The notes: generated by a model from the letters alone, not told the origin. Counted from the stretch's first letter, positions 25,161 through 34,126 are shown. The stretch: DNA of 64,000 nt from Bacteroidaceae bacterium (GCA_017509605.1 JAFWPH010000009.1:1-64000); one strand, 5' to 3'. Numbers and translations are program-made.

Positions 25161-25206
25161 CTACGGACTTTCAGGACTCTTAGGACTCGGCCGCAACTGC
25201 GGCCTA
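25161..25206 (+). repeat. Left-half fragment of the palindromic element
   Basis: Only the CTACGGACT arm with AGGACT blocks and the CGGCCGCAACTGCGGCC hairpin are present. The right half is absent, complementing the right-half fragments elsewhere. Confidence 0.65.
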
Positions 25207-25212
25207 AGGTTT

Positions 25213-25290
25213 AAAGTCAAGAGTCGAGGGGCGAGAGTCAAGAGCCTAATTTCAATAACCAATAACCCATAACCAATAACCTTTCACCGG
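25213..25290 (-). repeat. Composite heptamer cassette starting at the porU stop codon
   Basis: Minus-strand order after the TAG stop: TAGGCGTTAG, GGTGAAAG, GGTTATT / GGTTATG units, GAAATTAGG, then CTCTTGA / CTCTCGC units. Confidence 0.85.
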
Positions 25291-28200
25291 CTAACGCCTA
25301 CTATTGCCGACGACCACAAACTTCACAGCCTTGGTGGCATGGCTGCCGCTGCCGTAGCTGACAGAAGCACGAGCCACATAGACACCAGGCGGCACGCTGC
25401 CATCAGCGGACTGGAGGTCCCAGTTGACATTGTAGATGTTGGTCTCGCTCTCGCTGATGTCGCTCTTGCTCCACACCTTACGACCGGTGACGTCAAAGAC
25501 GTCGATGGTGATGTTGAGGGCCGACTGCATGCGGTCGGTGGTCAGACGGAAGATGGCGTTGGTGCGCACAAGACCCTTGACGCTGAAGTCGAAGATGGCC
25601 GGTTGCAGTCCCTCCTCGACGGTGAAGTGCACCTCGCGTGTGGAGGGGTTGTTCATCACGTCCCAGGCGCGGAACAGCAGCGTGTGGTCTCCGATCTCTA
25701 TCTGCGGCATGAGGTAGGAGATGCTGCCACGGGTGTAGTCGCCGGTGTTGGAGACATAGTAGCTGTTGAGCGACATGGTGAGTGTCTCTTTGTTATCGAC
25801 GATGGCCATGATGTCGTGACCGATGCCCGAACCCGTGGTGTTGATGCCGCTGTCGTCGTGAAGGTAGGCGATGAGCACGGGCGTCTCGTTGACCAAGTCG
25901 CCGTCCTTGAAGTCCTCGGAGTTGAGGTAGATGGTGATCTCGGGACCTATGGTGTCGTTGCTGGCCAGCTCGTAGGTGCCGCCGACCTTGAAGTTCTCGA
26001 AGCGGCCCTGAGCCTCCACTGTGTTGCTGTCGTTGATGGCGTAGATGTCGATGCGGCCGCTCTCGTTGGAGTAGTTGATATCAACGGGAACAGGGAAGGC
26101 GAACTCGAACCGTCCGTTCTTGACGGAGTCTGCACCGCTGTAGATGGTCTTGGTACGGTCGTTGTAGGTGAACGGAACCTCGGTGTCGGTGTCGTAGATG
26201 GTGCAGGTGATAGTCTCTATGTTGTCATAGACGTTGGTGGAGATCTTACCATTGAAATGATCTGCCAGCTTGCCTTCGTTGTCCTCGATATGGCCGGTCA
26301 CCTTGATGACGCTTCCTGCCTTGATGGTGTCGTTGGCTGAGTTGACATCCTTACCATTGAAGGTATCGACCACTGTCTTATAATAAGGTGTGCGGATGCG
26401 AAGGGCGGGGTCGCCGAGAAGGACGTAGTGGGCGTTGTTGATGGAGTCGCGGGCAGTGGTGATGGAAGACACCATGTCAACCTTTGCCCTGCGAAGGGCC
26501 TCTCCAATGGTGATGGGAATCCCGTCCTCAGGACGACTGAGGAGGTGGGCCATGAAGGCCTTGTTGATCTTCTGGTTCTGGGCGGAATAGACCGTTCGGG
26601 CCGTCGTGATCCATCCGATGGAACCACCGCGCCTGTTGAGCAAGGAGGTGACACCCACATTCTCCTCGTTCTGGTCGAAAGGAGAGATGTCGCAGCCTGC
26701 CGTGAACCACAGCGGGTTCTTGTTGGTGCTGAACGAGGCGAAATCGGAGAGCTTGAGCACCTGCTCGTGGGAGAGGGTGTATGCGGCGGCATGGCCGGTG
26801 TAGTTGAAGACGAGCGCTCCGTCGGCCATCTGCTTGTAGATGTCGGAGGTGACGGCTGGGAAGGACTTGCCAGTGGAGGACACCTCCTGTGGGTAGGCTC
26901 CCCAGAAGATCTTCTTGATGTGGTAGTCGGGATTGTTGGTCTCGATGACCTGGCAAACGGCCTTGGTGTCGTTCATGTGGACGTTGTTGTCACCATCGTC
27001 GCCCATCATGCAGATGGTGTTCTTCCAGGCCCCTGCGTACTTGTTGCTCATGTAGGTGATGAGCTTATCGACCATCTGCTTGGCATCGGCAGCGTTGTCG
27101 AATGGCAGACGCCCCACACCGATGTCCATCTTGTCCTTCAAGATACTCACACCCTCACCGTCGTCGAGCAGACCGTAGTAGTCTTCCAGCACATAACTGT
27201 CGGTCTTGCTGGTGGAGAGGTCGGACTCGTAGCAGAGGAGGTAGTCATCGGGGTTGATGCCCTTGAGACCACTGGTGATCAAGCGGTTGTCCCAGAATCC
27301 GCCACCGAAGAGGAGCAGACTCTGAGGTGCCTTCTTGTCGTCGTCTGCACGGTCGTAAAGCATCTTCATGAGACGACGGTAGGCCGTAGCATCAGGGGTG
27401 CCTGACGAGAACTCGTTGTAGATCTTGTCGGCGGGGATCACCACGGACGTGATGCTGTCGTAGGCGAGGTGGGCGTCGGCGAGTCTCTGCGCTTGGTCCT
27501 TCAGTTTGCCGTTTGCAGGGATGATGATGACGAGGTTGATATCGCGAAGGGCGTGGAGGTCCTGGTTCTCAATGTCGCCCACCAAAGTGGGCGCAGGATA
27601 CTCGGCGGCGGTGTTGACCGCGATGAACTCGTTGCAGGCGGGCTGGCAAGTGATGCTTGCCGTGGCGGTGGTGCCTTCAGTCGTGGTGTTGACCTTCGTG
27701 ATGGCGGCAGGAGAGGTGACGCGCCAAATCTGCGTGGTGGAACTGGTGCCGCCCAGGTCGAAGGTCACGGTGTTGGCTGTCGCTCCTGTGTTGACGAACC
27801 TGAAATTCAGTGTATTGCCGTTCATCTCAAGCTTACGGGTGTAGGCGACGTTGATGTAGTCGAGGCGTCCGTTGACTCCAGCGTTCCTGTTGTGGTTGAG
27901 GGTGAAACGGGTGTTCTCCTTGAGGAAGACGTTGTTGAAGGTACGAGTCATGAGCTTGGCGTTGTCGTACTGACCGTTGGGCGAGAACAGGAGCGCTCCG
28001 AGCGTGGAGTCATTGGCTGCCACATCGAGCGTGGATGAGTACATGGACGAGGAGGTGGCGAAGGCCACAGAGACCGACGACTTGGTTCCAGCGACGATGC
28101 CTGGCAGCTTGAGGTCGAAACTGTGAGAGCTGCCGTTGACAAAGTCGTAGCTGTCGAAGAAACGCCTTCCGGTATTGAGGAAGCTGTAGGAGTCGTTGTC

Positions 28201-29061
28201 GATGACGGCGTGCTCAATGAAGGTGTTGGTATGTACGACAAATGGCTCAGGAGCTTCCTCCGGAGTGATGCTGAGCGGCGCTGTACTGTCGTTCTCGGTG
28301 ATGAAATAGTAGGAATGGAGAGAGTAGGTGTTTTGACGGTGACTGAAGGTGATGGAGGCGCGGGTCTTGGGGTTCCATTTCCAGTTGAGTGTGCCACGAG
28401 CGTAGAACAATATGGTACCATCATCTTTCCTGAAGGTGGCCACCTCGTTGAGGTCGTCCTGCATCTTGTCAATCTCGCCCTCGGAGATGACCTCACCACC
28501 GTAGCCATAGACCTTGACCTTGGAGGGAGTGTTGAAACCGGCGGAAGAGAGGAACTGAGGCGTGAGCTGATACACACCTGCCTCATCAACATAGATCTTA
28601 ACCCACTTGCCGGTGGCGAGAACGGAGTGCTCGGCATAGCGGCTGCCGGCATCCTCCATTCGGAGCGGTGGTGACACGGACTTCGAAATCCTGACCACGG
28701 GCTTGAGCGAGACGAGTTTCACCACATCCTTCCCTTTTTTGGCGAAAGGATAGACCGCAACCTCAAGACATCCCCTCTTTCGGCTTACAGCCTTGTGGAG
28801 GCTGACAGGAAAATCGTCGGTCAAGGCATCCACATCGACACCGTAGCGGGCGATCTCCTCCTTCGTGGCAACCTCGTACTCGGGATATTCCATCTCAAAC
28901 CGACATTCTTTGTCACGGTAATCGTAGCCAAGGTCGTAGATGTTGGTGTAGGAGGGAGGCACACTGTCGCTGCCGTTCCATTCCAAGTCGATGAACTGAG
29001 CCTTGCAAGCGGTTGACACCGCAAGAAGCGTCAGTGCGATATGTAGAGTCTTGATGTTCAT
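25291..29061 (-). CDS. porU: Type IX secretion sortase PorU
   Basis: PorU is the gingipain-like (peptidase C25) surface enzyme that cuts C-terminal signals from type IX cargo and attaches the proteins to lipopolysaccharide. The 1256-residue protein has a signal peptide (MNIKTLHIALTLLAVSTACKAQ) and a long N-terminal region. The C25 domain at about residues 500-890 has the catalytic pair His757 in FNYTGHAAAY and Cys790 in FTAGCDISPFDQ. C-terminal beta domains end in a sorting-signal-like segment (VFDVTGRKVW ... PPGVYVARAS). Length and order fit known PorU. It precedes porV, as in other Bacteroidales. Presence of the pair supports a functional type IX system in this organism. Confidence 0.93.
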   Translation of the reverse strand: MNIKTLHIALTLLAVSTACKAQFIDLEWNGSDSVPPSYTNIYDLGYDYRDKECRFEMEYPEYEVATKEEIARYGVDVDALTDDFPVSLHKAVSRKRGCLEVAVYPFAKKGKDVVKLVSLKPVVRISKSVSPPLRMEDAGSRYAEHSVLATGKWVKIYVDEAGVYQLTPQFLSSAGFNTPSKVKVYGYGGEVISEGEIDKMQDDLNEVATFRKDDGTILFYARGTLNWKWNPKTRASITFSHRQNTYSLHSYYFITENDSTAPLSITPEEAPEPFVVHTNTFIEHAVIDNDSYSFLNTGRRFFDSYDFVNGSSHSFDLKLPGIVAGTKSSVSVAFATSSSMYSSTLDVAANDSTLGALLFSPNGQYDNAKLMTRTFNNVFLKENTRFTLNHNRNAGVNGRLDYINVAYTRKLEMNGNTLNFRFVNTGATANTVTFDLGGTSSTTQIWRVTSPAAITKVNTTTEGTTATASITCQPACNEFIAVNTAAEYPAPTLVGDIENQDLHALRDINLVIIIPANGKLKDQAQRLADAHLAYDSITSVVIPADKIYNEFSSGTPDATAYRRLMKMLYDRADDDKKAPQSLLLFGGGFWDNRLITSGLKGINPDDYLLCYESDLSTSKTDSYVLEDYYGLLDDGEGVSILKDKMDIGVGRLPFDNAADAKQMVDKLITYMSNKYAGAWKNTICMMGDDGDNNVHMNDTKAVCQVIETNNPDYHIKKIFWGAYPQEVSSTGKSFPAVTSDIYKQMADGALVFNYTGHAAAYTLSHEQVLKLSDFASFSTNKNPLWFTAGCDISPFDQNEENVGVTSLLNRRGGSIGWITTARTVYSAQNQKINKAFMAHLLSRPEDGIPITIGEALRRAKVDMVSSITTARDSINNAHYVLLGDPALRIRTPYYKTVVDTFNGKDVNSANDTIKAGSVIKVTGHIEDNEGKLADHFNGKISTNVYDNIETITCTIYDTDTEVPFTYNDRTKTIYSGADSVKNGRFEFAFPVPVDINYSNESGRIDIYAINDSNTVEAQGRFENFKVGGTYELASNDTIGPEITIYLNSEDFKDGDLVNETPVLIAYLHDDSGINTTGSGIGHDIMAIVDNKETLTMSLNSYYVSNTGDYTRGSISYLMPQIEIGDHTLLFRAWDVMNNPSTREVHFTVEEGLQPAIFDFSVKGLVRTNAIFRLTTDRMQSALNITIDVFDVTGRKVWSKSDISESETNIYNVNWDLQSADGSVPPGVYVARASVSYGSGSHATKAVKFVVVGNSRR

Positions 29062-29085
29062 AGGCGGTGGCTTTTAGAATGAACG

Positions 29086-29703
29086 TTACTTTATTTTGAG
29101 GTCCAGTACCTGACGGTCACCGAGGTAGCCTTGCAGCAACATACCCTCAGAAACGGGACCCACTCCTGCCGGAGTACCGGTGAAGATGAGGTCGCCCATC
29201 TTGAGCGTGAAGAACCTGCTGGCGAACGAGACAATCTCATCGATAGTGAATATCATATCGCCCGTCCACCCCTCCTGGACGGTCTTACCGTCGATGTCGA
29301 GATGGAAGCGCAGGTCTTGTAGGTTTCCCAAGTCTTTGACGTTGACGAACTGACCGATGGCGGCTGAGTCGTCGAAGCCTTTGCAAAGGTCCCATGGCAA
29401 ACCTCCCTCCCTGAGACGGGTTTGAAGGTCGCGAGCGGTGAAATCGATTCCGACGGTCACTGCGTCGTAATACCTGTGGGCGAACTTCTGGCTGATGTGC
29501 CTGCCTAAACGGCAGATGCGCACCACAATCTCCGCCTCATAGTCGAAACGGTCAGCGAAGTCGGGGATGAAGAAGGGCATTCTTTTCCTCAACACTGCCG
29601 AGTCGGGCTTGGTGAAGATCACGGGGGCCTTTGGTCTTAATAACGTAGGATTTAACTCTTTATTGTGTGCGGCATAGTTCATGCCGACTGCGATGATTTT
29701 CAT
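29086..29703 (-). CDS. Fumarylacetoacetate hydrolase family protein
   Basis: A 205-residue single-domain FAH-family enzyme. Members split acylpyruvates or decarboxylate oxaloacetate with a divalent metal. The metal-binding acidic residues are in FDYEAEIVVRICR, and the family motifs VGIDFTARDLQ, KGFDDSAAIGQF and GDLIFTGTPAGVGPV are all present. The short length matches the YcgM/FAHD1 group rather than true fumarylacetoacetase. The exact substrate cannot be read from sequence. It starts 24 bp upstream of porU on the same strand and is probably co-transcribed with it. Confidence 0.88.
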   Translation of the reverse strand: MKIIAVGMNYAAHNKELNPTLLRPKAPVIFTKPDSAVLRKRMPFFIPDFADRFDYEAEIVVRICRLGRHISQKFAHRYYDAVTVGIDFTARDLQTRLREGGLPWDLCKGFDDSAAIGQFVNVKDLGNLQDLRFHLDIDGKTVQEGWTGDMIFTIDEIVSFASRFFTLKMGDLIFTGTPAGVGPVSEGMLLQGYLGDRQVLDLKIK

Positions 29704-29777
29704 AATCTATATCATTGAACATTGGCCTGTTTGCCTTTTCAATTGCGAAATTAAAACTTTTTATTAAATAAAACAAA

Positions 29778-29805
29778 AAGAGCGGCAGATTATTCTGCCG
29801 CTCTT
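29778..29805. terminator. Terminator downstream of the outer-membrane barrel gene
   Basis: Perfect 11-bp stems AAGAGCGGCAG and CTGCCGCTCTT. On the minus strand TTTTGTTT follows, so it ends transcription of the gene at 29923-32931 before the hydrolase gene. Confidence 0.85.
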
Positions 29806-29825
29806 AGTGCTAATGCCTAAAGCTA

Positions 29826-29920
29826 AGGTCAAGAGTCAAGAGCTTTTGAAGGGTTATTGGTTATAGGTTATTGGTTATTGAATTTAGGCTAACGCCTAAT
29901 GGTCAATGAACTAACGCCTA
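29826..29920. repeat. Heptamer tracts, rearranged order
   Basis: On the plus strand GTCAAGA units are followed by four GGTTATT-type units, GAATTTAGG, CTAACGC, TCAATG and CTAACGC again. The parts are the same as in the composite cassettes, but part of the block is inverted relative to its neighbours. Confidence 0.75.
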
Positions 29921-29922
29921 AA

Positions 29923-32900
29923 TCAGAATCCTCCGAAGCCGCCGCCACCGAAGCCGCCGCCACCGAAGCCGCCGCCACCGCCTCCGCGGCCACCACGACC
30001 TCCACGGCCACCGCCGCCACCGAAGTCACCACCGCCGAAACCGCCCATGCCTCCGAAGCCACCCATACCCTGACGGGCCTGACGGTTGCCGAAGATGTTC
30101 AGTCGGTAGATCACGTGTACCATGCAGTACTGGTTGATGGCGTTATAGCGGGAGTCGCTGCTCTGGGTCGCATTGACCATACGGCTGACGTTGCTCTGCT
30201 TGCCGAGGATGTCGTAAGCCTGGAACGATACAGTGAGCAGTTTGCTTCTGAGGAAACTCTGAGCAATCTGGAAGTTCCAGATGAGTTCGTTGGTGTTCAT
30301 CGACGCCTGTTGGTATCCCCTACGGCTGTTCATGTTGATGTCGGTGGATATCGACATTCCCCAAGGGGTCGTGATGTTGGTGTTGAAACCATAAGAGAAG
30401 GTCCAGGTATCGGGGGTGTTGTTGTTCTTGACCACGTTGTTCTCGGAGTGGTTGTAGTTGAGGTTTCCATTGATACCTATATCTACCCAGTCATTACGGT
30501 AGTTGAACGACACTCTTTCACCAACGGTGGTGTTCTTGGTGGTGGACTTGCTCTCCTCATACTGTCGGGGATCAAGGTAACTTACATTGTTGCTGTAGTT
30601 GAAGTTGGTGTTGGTGTTGATGGTGAAGAAGTGGTCGTGGTCGAGCGCTGAGTTGAAGTTGAAGAACGCACCGGCACTCCAGTTGCCGTTGATGTTCATG
30701 GGCTGGGTGGTCCTCACACCAGTGGCTTGGTCGTACGACACCATGTTGGAGATGCTGTTCCTGGTGGTGTTGAAGTTGATGTTGGCCATGTAACTCTGCT
30801 GGCGATCAACGATGTAGTTGTTGTAGAACAAGCGGAAGTTGCTGGCGAACGACGGCTTCAGTCCAGGGTTACCCTTGGAGATGTTGAGGGGGTTGGAGTC
30901 GTCGGTGATGTCGAGCAGGTTGGTCATGCTGGGCTGACTTGTCCTTCCGCGGTAGTTGAAACGCAGTTGGTGCTGCTGTGAGAAACGGTAACGGAAATCC
31001 AAGGTCGGAGTGAAGTTGAACACGTTGCGGGTGATCTCAGGATATTCCTTTCCCATGTACTTGTAGTTGAGCTTCGAGCGCTGGGGCAGTGCTTCCACAC
31101 CAACGTTGAAGTTGTAGTTGCTTCGGATGACACGGAGCATGAGCTGGATGCTCTGGTTGTAGTTCCTGTACTCGGAGAACTGGCTGAGAGAGTCGTTGGG
31201 AATAGTGTTGAAACCGTTGCTGAGCATGTAATCCACGATGCCCTCGACGTTGTACCTGTTCATGAGCAACTGCTCGTAGAGCATCTCGTAGGCGTCGTTG
31301 GAATAGGTGTAGGCCTGACGGTCGTTCTTGTTGTAGCTGTAGTTGTATCGGTAGCTGAACTGAAGGAAGGCCTGTTTCCAGATAGGTTCGCTGTAAGTGG
31401 CCTGCAGTGCGTAGTTGTGGCTGCGGCCCGGAGTGTCGTAGTAACGGTTGTTGATGGTGTTGTAACTCATTCCCTCATTGCCTGGCCTGAACCTCACTTC
31501 AGATGCTGACAATTGCTCGCTGTCGCTGCCGTTGACACTACCCGTGGCTCGGATAGTGATGTTGCGTCCCTTGTTGCCTATTCTTCTGTTGAACTGCAAT
31601 TCTCCGTTCGCGCCTCTGTTGTCGCTGTAGTTCTGACTTCTGCTGTTGTTGATGTTGACGATGATGTCGAGCAGGTCGGAAGCCATCTGATCGGTCGATT
31701 TCTGTACTTCATCGAGAGGATCCTCTACGATTTCGTTAGGATTGTTGTCGAAGGTTGAAGATGCGCTGTTAGAGAAACTTGTTGAGTGGGAGTAGTTCAT
31801 GCTCGGACGGAAGATGAGGTTGGTCATCGTGTCGGGCATCCATTCGAGACGGAAGTCGGCGTTGACATTGTGGTTGGAGTTGATGCTCTTGCTCTTGCTG
31901 TTGCTGAACGCACCAGTGGCGGTAACGTAGTTGTGGGTGGTCGATTGGTTCTGGTTGTCAGTTCCTCTGTAGTTGTATCTGACGTTACCACCTGTCTCAA
32001 GTTTATCGCTGGTGGTGGCGAAGTTGAAACCGGCCATCTTGGTGGTGGTCAGTCCTTGCGCGCCTCCAAACCAACGTCCGCCACCACCTGGGAAACCCAT
32101 GTCGTTGACGTTGTTCATCGAACCGATGAGCGTCATCTGGTAGGTGTCGTCGAAACGGTTGACGTTGAGACGCGTGCTGTAGCGCTCCTTGGTGCCGCCT
32201 CCCAGGTCGATGTTACCGAACCATCCTTGGCTCATACCTTTCTTTACAGAGAGGTCGAGAACGGTCTCCTCCTCGCCATCGTCAATTCCAGTGACACGGG
32301 CAAGGTCGCTTTTACGGTCGTAAGTCTTGATGGACTCAATCATCGTCGTCGGAAGGTTCTTCATGGCCACATTCGGGTCGTTGAGGAAGAACTCCTTACC
32401 CTTGAGGAGAATCTTCTTCACCTCTTTTCCGTTGATCGTGATCTTTCCGTCCTGGTCCACGTCTGCACCTGGCAACTTCTTTACCAATGCCTCAAGGGTC
32501 GAACCCTCTGGAACACGGAAGGCCGACGCATTGTAGATGATGGAGTCACCCGATACCTGAACTTGGGCGGCTTGAGCGGTGACCACTGCTTCCTTCAGCA
32601 AGACGGCATCGCTCTGCAACTTGATGGTTCCGACGTTCACTTCGTTCCTGTTGTTCAGTTCCACGTTCTGGAAAAAGTTCTTGTAACCTACGTAAGACAC
32701 CTTGAGGATGTATTTGCCCTTTTTCAGCTTGGCGAGGTTGAAGTCACCTTCCATAGATGTGGCTATACCGGAAACAAACGAACTGTCTTTGGTGGCAAGC
32801 AACTGTACGGTGGCCATCGGCACGCCTGCGCTTGTCTCATCAACAACTTTTCCTGATACGGAATACTTCTGCGCAAAAGATACTGAAGAGGATAAGATGA

Positions 32901-32931
32901 CCATCAACAGCACGGAAAGAATTTTTTTCAT
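29923..32931 (-). CDS. Outer-membrane beta-barrel protein (TonB-receptor-like) with Gly/Arg-rich C-terminal tail
   Basis: A 1002-residue outer-membrane protein with a signal peptide (MKKILSVLLMVILSSSVSFAQ). A carboxypeptidase-regulatory-like Ig domain follows (residues about 22-105: GKVVDETSAGVPMATVQLL), then a plug-like domain (about 110-215), then a long barrel of Asn/Ser/Tyr-rich strands to about residue 950. This architecture is that of the OMP_b-brl_3 family, which is related to TonB receptors. The last roughly 50 residues are GMGGFGG, RGGRGGRGG and FGGGGFGG repeats. That tail is unusual for a barrel, whose last strand normally closes the chain. Cargo unknown. No SusD partner is adjacent, so it is not a typical SusC. 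Confidence 0.85.
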   Translation of the reverse strand: MKKILSVLLMVILSSSVSFAQKYSVSGKVVDETSAGVPMATVQLLATKDSSFVSGIATSMEGDFNLAKLKKGKYILKVSYVGYKNFFQNVELNNRNEVNVGTIKLQSDAVLLKEAVVTAQAAQVQVSGDSIIYNASAFRVPEGSTLEALVKKLPGADVDQDGKITINGKEVKKILLKGKEFFLNDPNVAMKNLPTTMIESIKTYDRKSDLARVTGIDDGEEETVLDLSVKKGMSQGWFGNIDLGGGTKERYSTRLNVNRFDDTYQMTLIGSMNNVNDMGFPGGGGRWFGGAQGLTTTKMAGFNFATTSDKLETGGNVRYNYRGTDNQNQSTTHNYVTATGAFSNSKSKSINSNHNVNADFRLEWMPDTMTNLIFRPSMNYSHSTSFSNSASSTFDNNPNEIVEDPLDEVQKSTDQMASDLLDIIVNINNSRSQNYSDNRGANGELQFNRRIGNKGRNITIRATGSVNGSDSEQLSASEVRFRPGNEGMSYNTINNRYYDTPGRSHNYALQATYSEPIWKQAFLQFSYRYNYSYNKNDRQAYTYSNDAYEMLYEQLLMNRYNVEGIVDYMLSNGFNTIPNDSLSQFSEYRNYNQSIQLMLRVIRSNYNFNVGVEALPQRSKLNYKYMGKEYPEITRNVFNFTPTLDFRYRFSQQHQLRFNYRGRTSQPSMTNLLDITDDSNPLNISKGNPGLKPSFASNFRLFYNNYIVDRQQSYMANINFNTTRNSISNMVSYDQATGVRTTQPMNINGNWSAGAFFNFNSALDHDHFFTINTNTNFNYSNNVSYLDPRQYEESKSTTKNTTVGERVSFNYRNDWVDIGINGNLNYNHSENNVVKNNNTPDTWTFSYGFNTNITTPWGMSISTDINMNSRRGYQQASMNTNELIWNFQIAQSFLRSKLLTVSFQAYDILGKQSNVSRMVNATQSSDSRYNAINQYCMVHVIYRLNIFGNRQARQGMGGFGGMGGFGGGDFGGGGGRGGRGGRGGGGGGFGGGGFGGGGFGGF

Positions 32932-33078
32932 ATTGATCTTAATTTTGTCGGACAGCTCGACGGTGCGGAAGATTCGAACAAGTCGGACTGATTGGATTTT
33001 TTCTGAGTAATCAGCGTTTTTGGGGAAGAAAATGGGTGATAAAAGCAGCGTTTTGCGCTCTAATCATCAATTTGACTG

Positions 33079-33086
33079 CAAAAATA
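33079..33086 (-). promoter_or_regulatory. Possible -7 box for the outer-membrane barrel gene
   Basis: TATTTTTG on the minus strand fits TAnnTTTG, about 150 bp before the start codon. No matching TTTG box is found at the right distance, so this is weak. Confidence 0.4.
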
Positions 33087-33117
33087 CTAAAATGTTTAAT
33101 GCAATGTGAAATATTTT

Positions 33118-33147
33118 TTTGATTTCAACATTTATTTATTACTTTTG
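33118..33147 (+). promoter_or_regulatory. Promoter for the acidic-tail protein
   Basis: TTTG at 33118-33121 and TACTTTTG at 33140-33147 are 18 bp apart. The expected leader is about 190 nt and includes the hairpin at 33217-33235. Confidence 0.6.
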
Positions 33148-33216
33148 CAAGCAAACAAACCATTAACCGAAAGGCTATCCCGCGTTTGTCCGTTCGCAAG
33201 AAACCATTGCTGGGTA

Positions 33217-33235
33217 CGCAGGCTGCCAGCCTGCG
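33217..33235. promoter_or_regulatory. Perfect hairpin in a long leader
   Basis: CGCAGGCTG-C-CAGCCTGCG is a perfect 9-bp stem followed by AAAAA. It lies between the promoter and the start codon at 33341 and could be a leader structure or a dispersed palindrome. The rest of the 409-bp gap 32932-33340 shows no gene. Confidence 0.5.
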
Positions 33236-33340
33236 AAAAACCATAAGCAAGCTTCTTGCGTTCCCCGCGATTGACAATACAACCAGACCTTTTGTCACTT
33301 GCGAAACTTCGAAATAATAAATTATAAATACATTTAAGAA

Positions 33341-34126
33341 ATGGGAAAATCAAAATCTAAAATTTCTCTGTCATCACTGACAAAGAGCAATATCTGGGCT
33401 TTGGATGAGAACGAATTGTACCAGTTGCTCATGGAGGGAAAGCATGAAGTGGGCTATTCGGAGAACGAGGCACGATACATGAACATCATCAGGCCTGTCT
33501 TTGACTTGCAGCAACTTAACCGAGATGATGCCAAGAAGGTTGCCGCATTAGAGGCACAGCATTATCAGATCTTCCACTCACCTAATGATGGGGACAACAA
33601 TGCCATAGCTATCCGTAAACGACCGATTAAACGCATCACTGACCTGACTTTGGAGAACATACGCCATCTGAGCGCCATTGAAGTGCTCGAACTCATCAAG
33701 AACAACATGGAAACGGGATGGAACGGACTACCTCTGCATATACAGGACATCATAGAATCAACTTTCTTTGTAGATAACACCACCATGCCTGAGAAGATGA
33801 TGCACCGAAAGGGAAGTATCATCGACAAGCGAAAGAACGATGGATACGAGGTGCTCGAACTACTTCGCGGAACTTGGGTTGAGGCCATCTTCCTGAAAGC
33901 CAAGCCTAAGTATGAGAAAATGCATTTCGAGTCGAGCGGCAGCTCTATGTTCGATCTGGGTGACGATGAAGAACTGGATGACGACGACGAGGACGACACC
34001 GACTTGCCAGAGGATGATAATGATGATGACATGGACGAAATCGATGACGAGGAGCCTGAAGGTGGATATGAGGACGTTGATGAGACCACCCTTGATGATC
34101 TGGTCCGAGACGAGGACTCGGATTAA
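33341..34126 (+). CDS. Hypothetical protein with Asp/Glu-rich C-terminal tail
   Basis: A 261-residue soluble protein that I do not recognise. Residues 1-20 are basic and Ser/Lys-rich (GKSKSKISLSSLTKSN). Residues about 20-205 are mixed helical, with repeated LYQLLMEG / VLELIKNNMETG-type segments. Residues about 208-261 are almost entirely Asp and Glu (DDDDEDD, EDDNDDDMDEIDDEEPE). Such tails occur in proteins that mimic or contact nucleic-acid-binding partners, for example the RNA polymerase delta subunit, but no homology to it is evident. There is no signal peptide or membrane segment. Confidence 0.7.
   Translation: MGKSKSKISLSSLTKSNIWALDENELYQLLMEGKHEVGYSENEARYMNIIRPVFDLQQLNRDDAKKVAALEAQHYQIFHSPNDGDNNAIAIRKRPIKRITDLTLENIRHLSAIEVLELIKNNMETGWNGLPLHIQDIIESTFFVDNTTMPEKMMHRKGSIIDKRKNDGYEVLELLRGTWVEAIFLKAKPKYEKMHFESSGSSMFDLGDDEELDDDDEDDTDLPEDDNDDDMDEIDDEEPEGGYEDVDETTLDDLVRDEDSD

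Noticed and set aside
25291-29061. porU read as a secreted gingipain-type protease
   Set aside because: The neighbouring porV and ispF, the length and the domain layout fit the sortase; the catalytic pair is shared by both groups.
29923-32931. SusC-type polysaccharide utilisation receptor
   Set aside because: No SusD gene or glycan-degrading enzymes are adjacent, and the barrel resembles the OMP_b-brl_3 family.
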